Shown: positions 22,543-35,236, numbered from the stretch's first letter. The stretch is 64,000 nucleotides of DNA from Cupriavidus basilensis (GCF_008801925.2 NZ_CP062803.1:2294001-2358000); one strand, 5' to 3'. A program made the numbers and translations. Notes: generated by a model not told the origin, from the sequence alone.

Positions 22543-22902
22543 ATGGCCCTGGACCCGACCACTGTCACCACCGTTCTCTCGCTGCTGCCCACGATCCTCG
22601 AACAGGCCAACAAGACCATCGAGAAGATCAAGAAGGGCAAGCGCCGCGATGGCAGCGCCGACGTGCCTGGCCCGGACACGCGCGACCCTGCCGCGCGCAT
22701 TGCGGACCTGGAAAACGCCGCCATGCAGCAGGCCGAGGCCGTCAAGCTGCTGGCCGAACAACACGCCATCACCATCGAAGCCCTGCGCCGCGAAGCCGCA
22801 CGGCTGGATCGCCGCCTGCGCCTGATGACCGGCGTGGCCATGGCCGGCTTTGCGCTCGGGCTTGCCGGCCTGGTGGTCGCCCTCAACCTTTTGCTGCGCT
22901 AG
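22543..22902 (+). CDS. Small predicted membrane protein with coiled coil
   Basis: Not assigned to a named family. 119 residues from the ATG at 22543 (MALDPTTVTTVLSLLPTIL); an in-frame ATG at 22495 would add 16 residues and neither has a good ribosome site. Seen: an amphipathic N-terminal part with a basic KIKKGKRR patch, a heptad-like helix (about residues 48-88) and one C-terminal transmembrane segment (about 95-117). It sits inside the dap operon between dapD and the yffB-like gene in the same direction, so co-expression with lysine/cell-wall precursor synthesis is likely. Function unknown. Confidence 0.6.
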   Translation: MALDPTTVTTVLSLLPTILEQANKTIEKIKKGKRRDGSADVPGPDTRDPAARIADLENAAMQQAEAVKLLAEQHAITIEALRREAARLDRRLRLMTGVAMAGFALGLAGLVVALNLLLR

Positions 22903-22939
22903 CCAGACCGGCCGGCCCCGCGTTTCTCCGCTCATCGCC

Positions 22940-23287
22940 ATGACTGTCCTGCTCTACGGCATTCCCAACTGCGATACCGTCAAGAAAGCCCGCACCTGGC
23001 TGGAATCCAATGGTGTGGATTACACCTTCCACGACTTCAAGAAGCAAGGCGTGGACGAAGCCATGCTGCGCGGCTGGCTCGCGCATGTGCCGCTCGCCAC
23101 CCTGCTCAACCGCAAAGGCACAACCTGGCGCGCGCTGTCCGACGCGGACAAGGCGCTTGCGGAACAGGAAGCCGGCGCGATTGCGCTGATGCAGCAAAGC
23201 CCGTCGCTGATCAAGCGGCCGGTGCTGGCCCACAAGGGCAGCGTCAGCGTAGGGTTTTCGCCGGATAATTACGCCAGCCTTTTTTAA
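22940..23287 (+). CDS. ArsC/Spx-like protein of the YffB family
   Basis: 115-residue thioredoxin-fold protein. The N-terminal LYGIPNCDTVKKARTWL carries the single active-site Cys of the YffB branch of the ArsC/Spx superfamily. YffB lies next to dapE in E. coli as well, and the same linkage is seen here, so it is probably a conserved partner of the dap genes rather than an arsenate reductase. Its exact activity is not established; a glutathione-dependent thiol reductase role has been suggested for the family. ATG 22940 is chosen because it gives the family N-terminus. Confidence 0.85.
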   Translation: MTVLLYGIPNCDTVKKARTWLESNGVDYTFHDFKKQGVDEAMLRGWLAHVPLATLLNRKGTTWRALSDADKALAEQEAGAIALMQQSPSLIKRPVLAHKGSVSVGFSPDNYASLF

Positions 23288-24538
<1,251 letters not shown>

Positions 24539-24563
24539 TCGCCGCGGACCAGAAAAAGACCTT

Positions 24564-25457
24564 ATGGCAACCTCCTCCCCCCTGCTCACCGTGCGCGACC
24601 TGCTGCGCTTCGCGGTATCGCGCTTTACCCAGGCCAAGCTGTCCTTTGGCCACGGCAGCGCCAATGCCTATGACGAGGCCGCGTACCTGACGCTGCATAC
24701 GCTGCACCTGCCGCTGGACACGCTCGACCCGTTCCTCGACGCGCGCCTGCTGCCCGAAGAAGTCGACGCCGTGCTGCAGGTCATCGAGCGCCGCGTGACC
24801 GAGCGCGTGCCCGCGGCCTATATCACCAACGAGGCCTTCATGCACGGCCTGCGCTTCTACGTGGACTCGCGCGTGATCGTGCCGCGCAGCTTCGTTGGCG
24901 AACTGCTGCATGAAGGGCTGGAACCGTGGGTAGGCGACAGCGCCGAAATCGGCCCGGTGCTGGAGCTGTGCACCGGCTCCGGCTGCCTGCCCATCATCGC
25001 CGCGCATGTCTGGCCGAAGGCCCGCATCGATGCGGTCGACATCTCGCCGGATGCGCTGGCCGTGGCTCGCCGCAATGTGGCCGACTACAAGATGGAAGAC
25101 CGCATCAGCCTGTACGAGGGCGACCTGTACGCACCGCTGCGCGCGGGCGCCAAATACGATGTGATCCTCACCAACCCGCCCTACGTCAACGAAACCTCCA
25201 TGCAAGCGCTGCCGGCCGAATACCAGGCCGAGCCGCGCATCGCACTGGCTGGCGGCGACGACGGCATGGACGTGGTACGGCGCATCATCGCCGGCGCCAA
25301 AGCGCACCTGAACCCGGGCGGCGCGCTGGTGGTGGAGATTGGCAACGAGCACGCCAATGTGGAGGCCGCGTTCCCCGGACTGGAAATCGTCTGGCTGCCG
25401 GTCAGCGCCGGCGAGGAACAGGTGTTCCTGCTGACTTACGAAGCGCTGCCCGGTTGA
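24564..25457 (+). CDS. prmB: 50S ribosomal protein L3 glutamine methyltransferase
   Basis: SAM-dependent N5-glutamine methyltransferase modifying ribosomal protein L3. 297 residues. N-terminal helical substrate domain, then the class I methyltransferase fold with LELCTGSGCLPI (SAM binding, about residue 133) and the catalytic NPPY motif (TNPPYVNETSM). PrmB is distinguished from the release-factor enzyme PrmC by its length and N-terminal half. Last gene of the dap operon, followed 15 bp later by a strong terminator. Confidence 0.93.
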   Translation: MATSSPLLTVRDLLRFAVSRFTQAKLSFGHGSANAYDEAAYLTLHTLHLPLDTLDPFLDARLLPEEVDAVLQVIERRVTERVPAAYITNEAFMHGLRFYVDSRVIVPRSFVGELLHEGLEPWVGDSAEIGPVLELCTGSGCLPIIAAHVWPKARIDAVDISPDALAVARRNVADYKMEDRISLYEGDLYAPLRAGAKYDVILTNPPYVNETSMQALPAEYQAEPRIALAGGDDGMDVVRRIIAGAKAHLNPGGALVVEIGNEHANVEAAFPGLEIVWLPVSAGEEQVFLLTYEALPG

Positions 25458-25472
25458 AGGCCTGCACAGGAC

Positions 25473-25504
25473 ACGGCCGCAGATTTCTGCGGCCGTCTTT
25501 CTTC
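25473..25504 (+). terminator. Intrinsic terminator of the dap-prmB operon
   Basis: 10-bp perfect stem (ACGGCCGCAG / CTGCGGCCGT) with the tetraloop ATTT, followed by CTTTCTT. It directly follows prmB and faces the end of the leftward DUF2817 gene. Confidence 0.9.
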
Positions 25505-25559
25505 GCAATGGATTCGCAATGGATACCAGCCGCGACGCCCGGATAGTTCGCTCAGTCCC

Positions 25560-26639
25560 TCACCATCCCGCCAACCCCTTCACCACCGCCTCCCTGGCCT
25601 GCTCCACCACGCTCGCCCGCCAGTCGTCCGCATCCCCATAAAAGGCATGCCACATCGCCTGCCGAATCAGATTCCGCTGGCCTTCATCCGCCTCCGGGTG
25701 CAGGTGCAGCCAATGATCGCCACGTAATGCCTCCAGCACCTCAGTGACAGGCAAGGTGCCGAACTCCAGCGCGATGCCGCTATACGCCAGCGTCGGCAAG
25801 GTCTGCGGCGCGGCGACCCAGGCCATGCCGTTGAGATTGGCCGATGCCGACGAGCCGTCGTAGATCGAGGTGACATGGCTGCCCCAGATGGCACGCACCT
25901 TGCCGATCTGTTCCGCGTTGTCCGGCCCCATGTAAATCGGCTCGCCATAGCCCCACGGGCCCAGGCCGGTGTGCACGTCGATCCAGCGCAGGGCCTCGCG
26001 CCCGGCGCCAAAGCGCGCCAGGATGCGGCGCAGCGTGTAATTGCTCCACGTCGCCTTGTTGCCGCCGAAGAACAGCCCTTCGGGCGCCTGATACTGACCG
26101 GCGCTCACCGCCGCCTGGTACCAGGGCAGGCCTTTCTCGGCCACCGCCTTCATCAGCGCAGCTTGGTCGGCCTCGGAGGGCGGCCAGTGCTCGGGCAGCA
26201 GCATGGGCGCCACCTCGGCGTACGGCGCGTTGTCGGGCAGCGGCTGGGTGAAATCCATGAAATTGCGGTTGAGATCCACGTTGTCTTCGTTGACCCGGCG
26301 CATATGCGAGAAGCCGTAGGGATTGACCGCGTGCACCAGCAGCAGCGCCGCGCCCGCGCCGGCGCATGCCTGCAGCAGATCCGCGTCGCCCAGCATGGCG
26401 ACCTGCGCCCCGGAGCCGCAGAAGCCTTCCACCCCGTGCATGCCTGAAGTCACCATAAGCACGCGCCTGGCCTCGGCGTCGCCCACCCAGGCGACATCCA
26501 TGGCGAGTTCCTCGTCGGCGCAGCCGCGCTTGGTGGGATGGGGAAAAGCGGTCAGGGTGCCGCCAGCAGCCTGGGCCGCGTCACGGAATTTCTGCCGGGC
26601 TTCGGCATAACTGCGGGAAAAGCTGGTGTGCAAGGACAT
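25560..26639 (-). CDS. DUF2817 protein, M14-like zinc peptidase fold
   Basis: 359 residues. The sequence carries carboxypeptidase-type features: HxxE zinc motif at H68-E71 (SGMHGVEG), third probable zinc ligand H223 (IDVHTGLG), and DLNRNF (122-127) resembling the Asn-Arg pair that binds a substrate carboxylate in M14 enzymes. No signal peptide, so probably cytoplasmic. Reaction and substrate are unknown. Its position at the far end of a leftward run of peptide-uptake and peptidase genes suggests a role in trimming imported peptides. Starts 95 bp after the unknown gene upstream; the ribosome site is weak. Confidence 0.8.
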   Translation of the reverse strand: MSLHTSFSRSYAEARQKFRDAAQAAGGTLTAFPHPTKRGCADEELAMDVAWVGDAEARRVLMVTSGMHGVEGFCGSGAQVAMLGDADLLQACAGAGAALLLVHAVNPYGFSHMRRVNEDNVDLNRNFMDFTQPLPDNAPYAEVAPMLLPEHWPPSEADQAALMKAVAEKGLPWYQAAVSAGQYQAPEGLFFGGNKATWSNYTLRRILARFGAGREALRWIDVHTGLGPWGYGEPIYMGPDNAEQIGKVRAIWGSHVTSIYDGSSASANLNGMAWVAAPQTLPTLAYSGIALEFGTLPVTEVLEALRGDHWLHLHPEADEGQRNLIRQAMWHAFYGDADDWRASVVEQAREAVVKGLAGW

Positions 26640-26734
26640 GACAGCAGATTTCGCGCTTGGCGAGGAGTGGGGGTGCCGCTATTAAACGCCAACTTGGCCG
26701 GCATTGCCATCCGAAGCCGCCCGAAGCCGGGCAG

Positions 26735-27592
26735 CTAGCCTTTGCCGCCCTTGGCGCCCTTCTCGCCTTTGGCTTCCATATCGCCCTTGCCGCCCTTCTC
26801 GCCCTTGGCGGCATCCGCCGCCGGCACCGCCTCACGCAGCAACAGGGAGCGGAACGCATGCGGATGCATCTGGATGCCTGCCGCGGCGATCTGGGCGGCG
26901 GACAGCACCAGGTGGCGCGCCAGCCAGTCATGGATGCTGCGCAGGAAACGGCGCTGCTCGACGCGGTTGGATTCCTGGATCACGCGCTCCAGCTTGACGT
27001 GCGCGGTGTAGACATCGAGCAGGTTGATGGTCTTGAGCTTGGGCGGCGTGGTTGCGCTGCGCTCGATGGCGAGAATGCGCTTGACCTGGGCATCCGGCAG
27101 TTCGCCGGTTTCAAGGTAGGACTGATACACCGCTTCGAGCGCAGGAAAACGCACGGTGGGTTGCACGCGCGGCACGCTGGCCACCTTTTCCATGCGCAGC
27201 ACGAGGTAACGAATGGCGGCCGTACGCCGCAGCGCGGCGTCGCTAGCCTTGCCTTGACGGCCGCCGCGCGCCGCGCCGCGGGCACGCGGGGCGGCCGGGC
27301 CGGCGGCCTCGAACTCCTCGTTGTCCGGCGCGGTCGCTTCGGGCACGGGCTGGCCGGCGTCCCGCTCGGTGTAGTCTGGCACCAGGTACAACAGGTCCGG
27401 CTCAGCGAGCACGGCCCGCGCGCAGGCCTCGCCAAAGGGGTACTCGTGGCCTTGCCCGTCGCGCAGGATAAAGGCCTGGCCGTTACCGAAGCCGTGGTGC
27501 CGCCCACGGCCGACCTGCTGCCGGCAGCGCGTGCCGGGCTCGACAAAATCCTTGCGTACGGGAGTCCAGCTCCCGTCGTTGACTGCGATCAT
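26735..27592 (-). CDS. Hypothetical protein with Lys/Gly-rich tail
   Basis: Not recognised. 285 residues from the ATG at 27590-27592 (MIAVNDGSW); an upstream alternative start is possible. Seen: a small Gly/Arg-rich N-terminal domain (GRGRHHGFGNGQAF), a charged low-complexity linker (about residues 100-130), a helical region (about 130-250) with many Arg/Leu, and a C-terminal tail of KGEKG/KGG repeats over the last 25 residues. No signal peptide or membrane helix. It lies between dppA and the DUF2817 gene in the same direction, but the 191-bp gap from dppA leaves operon membership open. Confidence 0.6.
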   Translation of the reverse strand: MIAVNDGSWTPVRKDFVEPGTRCRQQVGRGRHHGFGNGQAFILRDGQGHEYPFGEACARAVLAEPDLLYLVPDYTERDAGQPVPEATAPDNEEFEAAGPAAPRARGAARGGRQGKASDAALRRTAAIRYLVLRMEKVASVPRVQPTVRFPALEAVYQSYLETGELPDAQVKRILAIERSATTPPKLKTINLLDVYTAHVKLERVIQESNRVEQRRFLRSIHDWLARHLVLSAAQIAAAGIQMHPHAFRSLLLREAVPAADAAKGEKGGKGDMEAKGEKGAKGGKG

Positions 27593-27732
27593 GAATCTGC
27601 TTGTACCTGCCGTGATGAGTGCTGCGACGTGGCCTGTTGCCTGCGGGGCGCCACGGCGCCCGCCACCCGCTATTGTCCACCATGCGGCCAGCAGCGGCAC
27701 TAGCTGGCACTAGCAGGACTAGCTGGCAAAAC

Positions 27733-27768
27733 CGCCTCAATCGCCTCAACCGCCTCAACCGCCTCAAC
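27733..27768. repeat. 9-bp tandem repeat after dppA
   Basis: Four units of CGCCTCAAC (first ends in T) between dppA and the hypothetical gene. Read on the minus strand the unit is GTTGAGGCG and contains a TGA. Similar stop-bearing microrepeats occur elsewhere in this window. Confidence 0.85.
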
Positions 27769-27783
27769 AGGCCACGCCGCGCC

Positions 27784-28596
27784 CTACTTCAGCATGAACG
27801 ACATCGCCGACAGGCAGTTCAGCATGCGCACGGCCGCCTGCACCGAAGCGGCATCGAATACCAGCGTCACGCCGTCCACGCGCTCCAGCGCGGGCCACTG
27901 GCAGAACAGATCGGCAAAGGCCGGGCCCTGGGTTTGCAAGCGGCAGCGGATCGGGCCGCTGATCTTCAGGGGCTGGCCGGCCTGCTCGCGTACGGCTTGC
28001 TCGGCTTGCGCCGCAATGGCGTCGCGCGATGCGGCAAGCGACAGCGTGGTGCCGCTGCCTTGCCCGCCGGCTTGCTTGGTCTGCACATAGCGCACCCAGG
28101 GCATCAGCGGCCGGGTCTCGTCCACGAAGACATCGTCGCCGCTGGCCATCAGCACCGGCACGCCGAATTCGCCCGCCAGGGCGCCGTAGATCCCGGCCTC
28201 GCCCAGTTCCTGGCCGTTGAGCCAGATGCGGGCGAACGCGCTGCTGTTGATGGTGTGGGCGAGGATCCCGCGGCTTTGCGCGCGGCCGTGGTAGCCGATC
28301 ATGAAGACGCCGTCGCAGCCGTGCACCCCGGCCATCATGCCAAGGTAGCGCGGCTTGCCCAGCACCAGGCGCGCGCGCGGGTCGAGCTGATCCGGCAGCA
28401 GGTTGCGAAAGCCGCCGTGGGAGTCGTTGACCAGCACTTCGGCCGCGCCGCCCGCGAAGGCGCCCTGCACGGCGGCATTGGCTTCGGCCGTCATCCAGGC
28501 GCGGGCGCGTTCGTACTCGCCGTTGCCGGCGCGGGTCTGCTCGGGATGGAAAACCCCGGCTACGCCTTCGATGTCGGTGGAAATCAGGATCTTCAT
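27784..28596 (-). CDS. dppA: D-aminopeptidase, M55 family
   Basis: Zinc aminopeptidase releasing N-terminal D-amino acids such as D-Ala from peptides. 270 residues. The Bacillus DppA ligand set is conserved almost position for position: D8 and E10 (STDIEGVAG), H60 (NDSHGG), H103 (GYHG), and E133, with catalytic His114 (LAHT). The family forms a decameric cage. 13 bp after the P1 peptidase in the same direction and part of the iaaA-gsi cluster, which suggests processing of imported D-residue peptides, for example from cell-wall turnover. Confidence 0.93.
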   Translation of the reverse strand: MKILISTDIEGVAGVFHPEQTRAGNGEYERARAWMTAEANAAVQGAFAGGAAEVLVNDSHGGFRNLLPDQLDPRARLVLGKPRYLGMMAGVHGCDGVFMIGYHGRAQSRGILAHTINSSAFARIWLNGQELGEAGIYGALAGEFGVPVLMASGDDVFVDETRPLMPWVRYVQTKQAGGQGSGTTLSLAASRDAIAAQAEQAVREQAGQPLKISGPIRCRLQTQGPAFADLFCQWPALERVDGVTLVFDAASVQAAVRMLNCLSAMSFMLK

Positions 28597-28609
28597 GGCT
28601 TGTGGAAAT

Positions 28610-29677
28610 TCAGTTCGTCGGTGCCGCGCGCAGCAGCCATTGCGGCAGCTCGGGCATCAGTTCGCGCAGCGCGACACGCTGGTGCCCATCACGGCCACGC
28701 ACGGTTTCGGCCTGCCACAGCGCATGCAGGATGGCCTGCTCAACGCTATCGGCGGCGGCATGGAACAGCGCATCGAGCCGGGTTTCGTGCAGCATGGCCA
28801 GCGCCGGCATGGGCGCGCCGGCTTGCTGCGGCACGGTATAGGCGGTGGAAAAAGCGAGCGCGATGTCGCCCGAGCCGTGGCCGAATACCGAGCCGGCACG
28901 CGCCAGGCCCGCCCCCGCGCGTAGCGACAGGCGGCGCAGCTGGCGGGCGTCGAGCGGCGCGTCGGTGGCCAGGATCATGATGATCGAGCCTTTCTCCGGC
29001 CCTGACTCCGCCGGCGCTTGCGTATACGCCTGGAGCCGTTCGGCCAGCAAGCCGCCAAGGCGCGCGCCGGCCACGGTAAAGTGGGGCAAGGTGCCGAAGT
29101 TCGCCTGCACCAGCACGCCCACATGGTATTCGCCCACCTGGCGGGAGGCGGAGCCGATGCCGCCTTTCAGCCCGAACGACGACATGCCGCGCCCTGCGCC
29201 GACGGCGCCCTGCGCGAAATCCCCGCTGGCCGCAGCGCAGGCTTGCGCATAGTGCGTCTCCTGCACGGCCATCGCCTGTATGTCGTTCAGGTAGCCATCG
29301 TTGCACTCGAACACCAGCGGGTTGACCGTTGGCAAGGCGCGGCCAATTTCCGGGTTGGCCGCGATGGCCTGCCGGATCTGCGCCTGCGACAGCGCGCCCA
29401 CGGCAAAGGTGTTGCTCAGCGCGATGGGCGTCTCCAGCACGCCCAGCTCTTCCACCTGCACCAGGCCCACGCTCTTGCCAAAGCCGTTGAGCACGGTCGC
29501 GGCGGCCGGCACCTTGTCGGTGAACAGGTTGCCGCCGTGCGGCAGCACCACCGTCACGCCGGTCTGGCAAGCGCCGTCGGCCAGCGTGCACTGGCCAACC
29601 GCCACGCCCGGCACGTCGGTGATGCTGTTGCGCGTGCCGGCTGGCAACGCGCCGATATGCGGCATGGATCCGGACAT
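28610..29677 (-). CDS. P1-family aminopeptidase (DmpA/BapA type)
   Basis: N-terminal-nucleophile aminopeptidase that self-cleaves into two chains. 355 residues. The autocleavage and active site is Gly230-Ser231 in KGSIIMILATDAP, as in DmpA, with GRGMSSFGLKGG in the first chain. Characterised relatives act on D-amino-acid amides, beta-peptides or L-dipeptides such as carnosine; the specificity here is unknown. GGAG lies 9 nt before the ATG at 29677. The spacing of 13 bp to gsiD and 13 bp to dppA indicates one transcript. No signal peptide is evident, so cytoplasmic action on imported peptides is likely. Confidence 0.9.
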   Translation of the reverse strand: MSGSMPHIGALPAGTRNSITDVPGVAVGQCTLADGACQTGVTVVLPHGGNLFTDKVPAAATVLNGFGKSVGLVQVEELGVLETPIALSNTFAVGALSQAQIRQAIAANPEIGRALPTVNPLVFECNDGYLNDIQAMAVQETHYAQACAAASGDFAQGAVGAGRGMSSFGLKGGIGSASRQVGEYHVGVLVQANFGTLPHFTVAGARLGGLLAERLQAYTQAPAESGPEKGSIIMILATDAPLDARQLRRLSLRAGAGLARAGSVFGHGSGDIALAFSTAYTVPQQAGAPMPALAMLHETRLDALFHAAADSVEQAILHALWQAETVRGRDGHQRVALRELMPELPQWLLRAAPTN

Positions 29678-29690
29678 CCGCGTGCGCTCC

Positions 29691-30608
29691 TTAGCGCCGG
29701 TCGATCTTCGGATCCAGCGCGTCGCGCAGGCCGTCGCCCAGCAGGTTGAATGCCAGCACGGTCAGGAAGATGGCCAGGCTGGGGAAAATCGCCACATGCG
29801 GCGCGGTCACCATGTCGGCGCGGGCTTCGTTGAGCATCGCGCCCCACTCCGGCGTGGGCGGCTGCGCGCCCAGGCCCAGGAAGGACAGGCTGGCGGCCGT
29901 GATGATCGAGGTGCCGATGCGCATCGAGAAATACACCACGATGGACGAGATGGTGCCCGGCAGGATGTGGCGCATCAGGATGGTGAAGTCGGACGCGCCA
30001 ATGCTGCGCGCGGCTTCCACATACGTCAGGCGCTTGAGCATCAGCGTATTGCCGCGCACCAGGCGGGCGAACGCCGGGATGCTGAACACCGCCACCGCGA
30101 AGATCACGTTGGTCATGCCGTTGCCAAGGATGGCCACGATGCCGATCGCCAGCAGGATGCCGGGGAAGGCGAACAGCACATCGGAGATGCGCATCACGAT
30201 GCGGTCCCACCAGCCTTCGTAATAGCCGGCCAGCAGGCCGAGCACGGTGCCCACGATGGCGCCGATGATCACCGAGAAAAAGCCCGCCGCCAGCGAGATG
30301 CGAGCACCGGCCAGGATGCGGCTGAAGATGTCGCGCCCGAGCGAATCGACGCCGAACCAGTGCGCGGCGGAGGGGCCGGCATTGAGCGCGTCGTAGTCGA
30401 AGTAATTCTCCGGGTCGTAAGGCACCAGGTGCGGGGCGAAGACCGCCACCGCCACCAGCAGCAGCACGAACACGCCGGCGCCGAGCGCCAGGTGCTGCTT
30501 GCGGAATTTGCGCCAGAACTCGGTCCAGGGCGTGCGCACGGCTTCTTGCGTGGCGGCTGCGGCCGGGACGGCGGGCTCGCCGTTGGCGGGCGTGGATAGC
30601 TGGGTCAT
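29691..30608 (-). CDS. gsiD: ABC peptide importer permease, GsiD/DppC type
   Basis: Inner-membrane permease subunit, 305 residues. Cytoplasmic N-terminus, then about six transmembrane segments, with the EAA coupling motif in [20 protein letters not shown] (about residues 200-219). A DppC-type N-terminal extension ([14 protein letters not shown]) is present. Forms the importer with GsiC, GsiA and GsiB; the gene order matches E. coli iaaA-gsiABCD, where the substrate is glutathione. Starts 11 bp after gsiC with GAGG upstream. Ligand specificity cannot be read from the permease. Confidence 0.9.
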   Translation of the reverse strand: MTQLSTPANGEPAVPAAAATQEAVRTPWTEFWRKFRKQHLALGAGVFVLLLVAVAVFAPHLVPYDPENYFDYDALNAGPSAAHWFGVDSLGRDIFSRILAGARISLAAGFFSVIIGAIVGTVLGLLAGYYEGWWDRIVMRISDVLFAFPGILLAIGIVAILGNGMTNVIFAVAVFSIPAFARLVRGNTLMLKRLTYVEAARSIGASDFTILMRHILPGTISSIVVYFSMRIGTSIITAASLSFLGLGAQPPTPEWGAMLNEARADMVTAPHVAIFPSLAIFLTVLAFNLLGDGLRDALDPKIDRR

Positions 30609-30619
30609 GCCGGCCTCAC

Positions 30620-31540
30620 TTACTTGTAACGAATGGCGGGGTTGATGACGGTGTACAGCACGTCGACCACCAGGTTGATCAGGATGAACTCGAGCGAGAA
30701 CAGCAGCACCTCGGCCTGGATGACCGGGTAGTCGCGCATCTCGACCGCGTCCACCAGCAGGCGTCCGAGGCCAGGCCAGTTGAACACCTTTTCCACCACG
30801 ATCGAGCCCCCCAGCAGGAAGCCGAACTGCAGGCCCATCATGGTCACCACGGGAATCATGGCGTTGCGCAGGCAGTGCTTGGCCACCACCAGGAACTCGC
30901 CCACGCCCTTGGCGCGCGCTGTCCGCACGAAATCTTCATTCAGCACCTCGACAAAGGAGGCACGGGTAAAACGCGCCATCACGGCGGCCACCGCGGCGCC
31001 CAGCGTGATCGACGGCAGGATGTAGTGCTTCCAGGTATCGGCGCCGATCGACGGCAGCCAACCCAGCTGCACCGAGAACACCTCCATCAGCAGCATGCCC
31101 AGCGCGAAGGCGGGAAACGAAATGCCGGACACGGCGAGCGTCATGCCTAAGCGGTCGGGCCAGCGGTTGCGCCAGACGGCCGAGCTGATCCCGATCACCA
31201 TGCCGAAGATCACCGCCCACACCATCGAGGCCAGCGTCAGGTACAGGGTCGGCATGAAGCGGTCGCCGATTTCCTCGCTGACCGGACGCTTGGTGCGCAG
31301 CGAATTGCCAAACTCCCAGCGCACGGCGTTCGAGAAGAATTGCACGAACTGCTCGGGCAGCGGCTTGTCCAGGCCGAGATCGCGGCGCACCAGTTCCACC
31401 GTGGCCTGGTCGGCCTCGGGGCCGGCCGCGAGCCGGGCGGGATCGCCGGGCAACAGGTGGACGAACAGGAACACCAGCACTGCCACGATCAGCAATGTGG
31501 GGATCACGCCCAGGAATCGTTTGAGAAAGTAATTCAGCAT
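30620..31540 (-). CDS. gsiC: ABC peptide importer permease, GsiC/DppB type
   Basis: 306-residue permease of the DppB/GsiC branch: N-terminal helix ([21 protein letters not shown]), the periplasmic LLPGDPA motif, and about five further helices with the EAA-type [23 protein letters not shown]. Pairs with GsiD. It is separated from gsiB by 154 bp containing strong hairpins, an arrangement often used to make more binding protein than permease. Confidence 0.9.
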   Translation of the reverse strand: MLNYFLKRFLGVIPTLLIVAVLVFLFVHLLPGDPARLAAGPEADQATVELVRRDLGLDKPLPEQFVQFFSNAVRWEFGNSLRTKRPVSEEIGDRFMPTLYLTLASMVWAVIFGMVIGISSAVWRNRWPDRLGMTLAVSGISFPAFALGMLLMEVFSVQLGWLPSIGADTWKHYILPSITLGAAVAAVMARFTRASFVEVLNEDFVRTARAKGVGEFLVVAKHCLRNAMIPVVTMMGLQFGFLLGGSIVVEKVFNWPGLGRLLVDAVEMRDYPVIQAEVLLFSLEFILINLVVDVLYTVINPAIRYK

Positions 31541-31566
31541 GATGCACCGGATGATTAAAGACCGCG

Positions 31567-31680
31567 GGCCGCCCGCCCTGCCCCCGCGACTGTGGGCAGG
31601 CGGCCGTGCACGGCTTACTGCGCTGTACCGCTAAGCGATGACTGAGCGCGTGGCATTGCGCTGATGGGATGCGCCACGCG
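31567..31680 (-). other. Intercistronic hairpins between gsiB and gsiC
   Basis: Two inverted repeats follow gsiB: a 7-bp arm pair GCGTGGC / GCCACGC (within 31649-31680) and a longer bulged stem with arms ending GGCCGCC and GGCGGCC (31567-31605). Neither has a T-run. They probably stabilise the gsiB end of the transcript or attenuate read-through into the permease genes. Confidence 0.5.
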
Positions 31681-31694
31681 TTAAGCCAATGCGC

Positions 31695-33239
31695 TTACTG
31701 CTTGATGTCGATCTCGTCGAAGCTGAACGAGCCGTCCGGCGTCACGTAGGCGCCCGTCAGGCGCTTGCTGCGCGCATACAGCACCTTTTCAGTCACCAGG
31801 AACGCCCAGGGCGCATCCTTCCAGATGTGTTCCTGCGCATCCTTGTACAGACGGGCCTTCTCACCACGGTCGGTGGTACGCAGGGCGCCGGCGATGTCGG
31901 CGTCGACCTGGTCGTTCTTGTAGTACGCGGTGTTCAGCAGCTTGGGCGGCATCGATTCGGAGGCCAGCAGCGGACGCAGCGCCCAGTCGGACTCGCCGGT
32001 CGACGACGACCAGCCCACGTAGTACATGCGCACGCCGGCGTCTTCCGGCTTCTGCACGCTCTCCACCTTCTCGACGCGCTGGCCGGCTTCGAGCGCCTGC
32101 ACGGTCGCCTTGATGCCGACTTGCTGCAGCTGCTGCTGCACGAACTGGATCACCTTCTGCGCGGTGGTGTGGTTGTACGCGGACCACAGCGTGGTCTCGA
32201 AGCCGTTCGGGTAACCGGCTTCCTTGAGCAGCGCACGTGCCTTGGCCGGGTCATACGGCCACGGGCCCAGCTTCTCGGCGTAGTCCACGCCCGCGGGCAC
32301 CACGCCGTCCATCGGCGTGGCGTAACCGGCGAAGGCTACCTTGGCCAGCGCGTCCTTGTTGATGGCGTAGTTGATGGCCTGGCGCACCTTGGGGTCATTG
32401 AACGGCTTGACCATGGTGTTCATGCTCAGGTAGCGCTGGATGATCGAGGGCGAGGCGATCAGGTCCACCTTGGCACTGCCCTTGAGCACCGCTGCCTGTT
32501 CGAACGGAATGCTGAAGGCAAAGTCCGCTTCGCCGGTCTGCATGATGGCAGCACGCGTGTTGTTGTCCACCACCGGCTTCCAGGTGATGGTGTCGATCTT
32601 GGGATAGCCGGTCTTCCAGAAGCCGGCGAATTTCTTGCCCTTCAGGTGATCGGGCTGCTTCCACTCGACGAACTCGAACGGGCCGGTGCCGACCGGATGG
32701 AACGCAATGTCCTTGCCGTACTTCTGCAGCGCGGCGGGCGAGATCATCACGGCGGACGGGTGGGCCAGCACGTTGATGAACGGCGAGAACGGCTCCTTGA
32801 GCGTGACCTTGACGGTGCTGGCGTCAACCACTTCGGTCTTGGCCACGCGGTTGAACAGCGTGTAGCGCTTGAGCTTGTTGGCCGGATTGGTGACGCGGTC
32901 GAAGTTGGCCTTGACGGCGGCGGCATCGAAGGCGGTGCCGTCGTGGAACTTCACGTTCTTCTTCAGCTTGATGGTGTACGTCAGGCCATCCTTGCTGGCT
33001 TCATAGCTCTCGGCCAGCACGTTGATCAGCTTCATGTCCTTGTCAAAGCCGAACAGGCCCTGGTAGAAGGACTTGGCGGCGGCTTGCGACAGCGTGTCGT
33101 TGGCGTCGTACGGGTCAAGCGTGGTGAAGGTGGAGTACACCGCCATCACGGCATCCTTGGCGGCAAAGGCGGGACCTGCGCCGAACGCGGCCAGGGCCAG
33201 GCCACCGGCGATCAACTTGGAAGGGGCCAAACGGGTCAT
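31695..33239 (-). CDS. gsiB: ABC peptide-binding protein, GsiB type
   Basis: Periplasmic solute-binding protein of the SBP_bac_5 family. 514 residues. Sec signal peptide (MTRLAPSK, hydrophobic core, cleavage after AFA at about residue 26). Family features include the domain start [24 protein letters not shown] and the helical segment AREALKE-like region. Strong AAGGAGA site 8 nt before the ATG. It captures peptides for the GsiACD importer; whether these are glutathione, isoaspartyl or D-residue peptides cannot be decided from sequence alone. Confidence 0.92.
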   Translation of the reverse strand: MTRLAPSKLIAGGLALAAFGAGPAFAAKDAVMAVYSTFTTLDPYDANDTLSQAAAKSFYQGLFGFDKDMKLINVLAESYEASKDGLTYTIKLKKNVKFHDGTAFDAAAVKANFDRVTNPANKLKRYTLFNRVAKTEVVDASTVKVTLKEPFSPFINVLAHPSAVMISPAALQKYGKDIAFHPVGTGPFEFVEWKQPDHLKGKKFAGFWKTGYPKIDTITWKPVVDNNTRAAIMQTGEADFAFSIPFEQAAVLKGSAKVDLIASPSIIQRYLSMNTMVKPFNDPKVRQAINYAINKDALAKVAFAGYATPMDGVVPAGVDYAEKLGPWPYDPAKARALLKEAGYPNGFETTLWSAYNHTTAQKVIQFVQQQLQQVGIKATVQALEAGQRVEKVESVQKPEDAGVRMYYVGWSSSTGESDWALRPLLASESMPPKLLNTAYYKNDQVDADIAGALRTTDRGEKARLYKDAQEHIWKDAPWAFLVTEKVLYARSKRLTGAYVTPDGSFSFDEIDIKQ

Positions 33240-33265
33240 CTTCGATTCTCCTTGGTTTCGTCAGT

Positions 33266-35155
<1,890 letters not shown>

Positions 35156-35236
35156 TGGGCCCCCTTTAGTGCCTAGGTTGATGCTTTGTTGGTGCTTTGC
35201 TTGCCGCGCGGATGCCGCTGCCGTACTCGCGCACGC

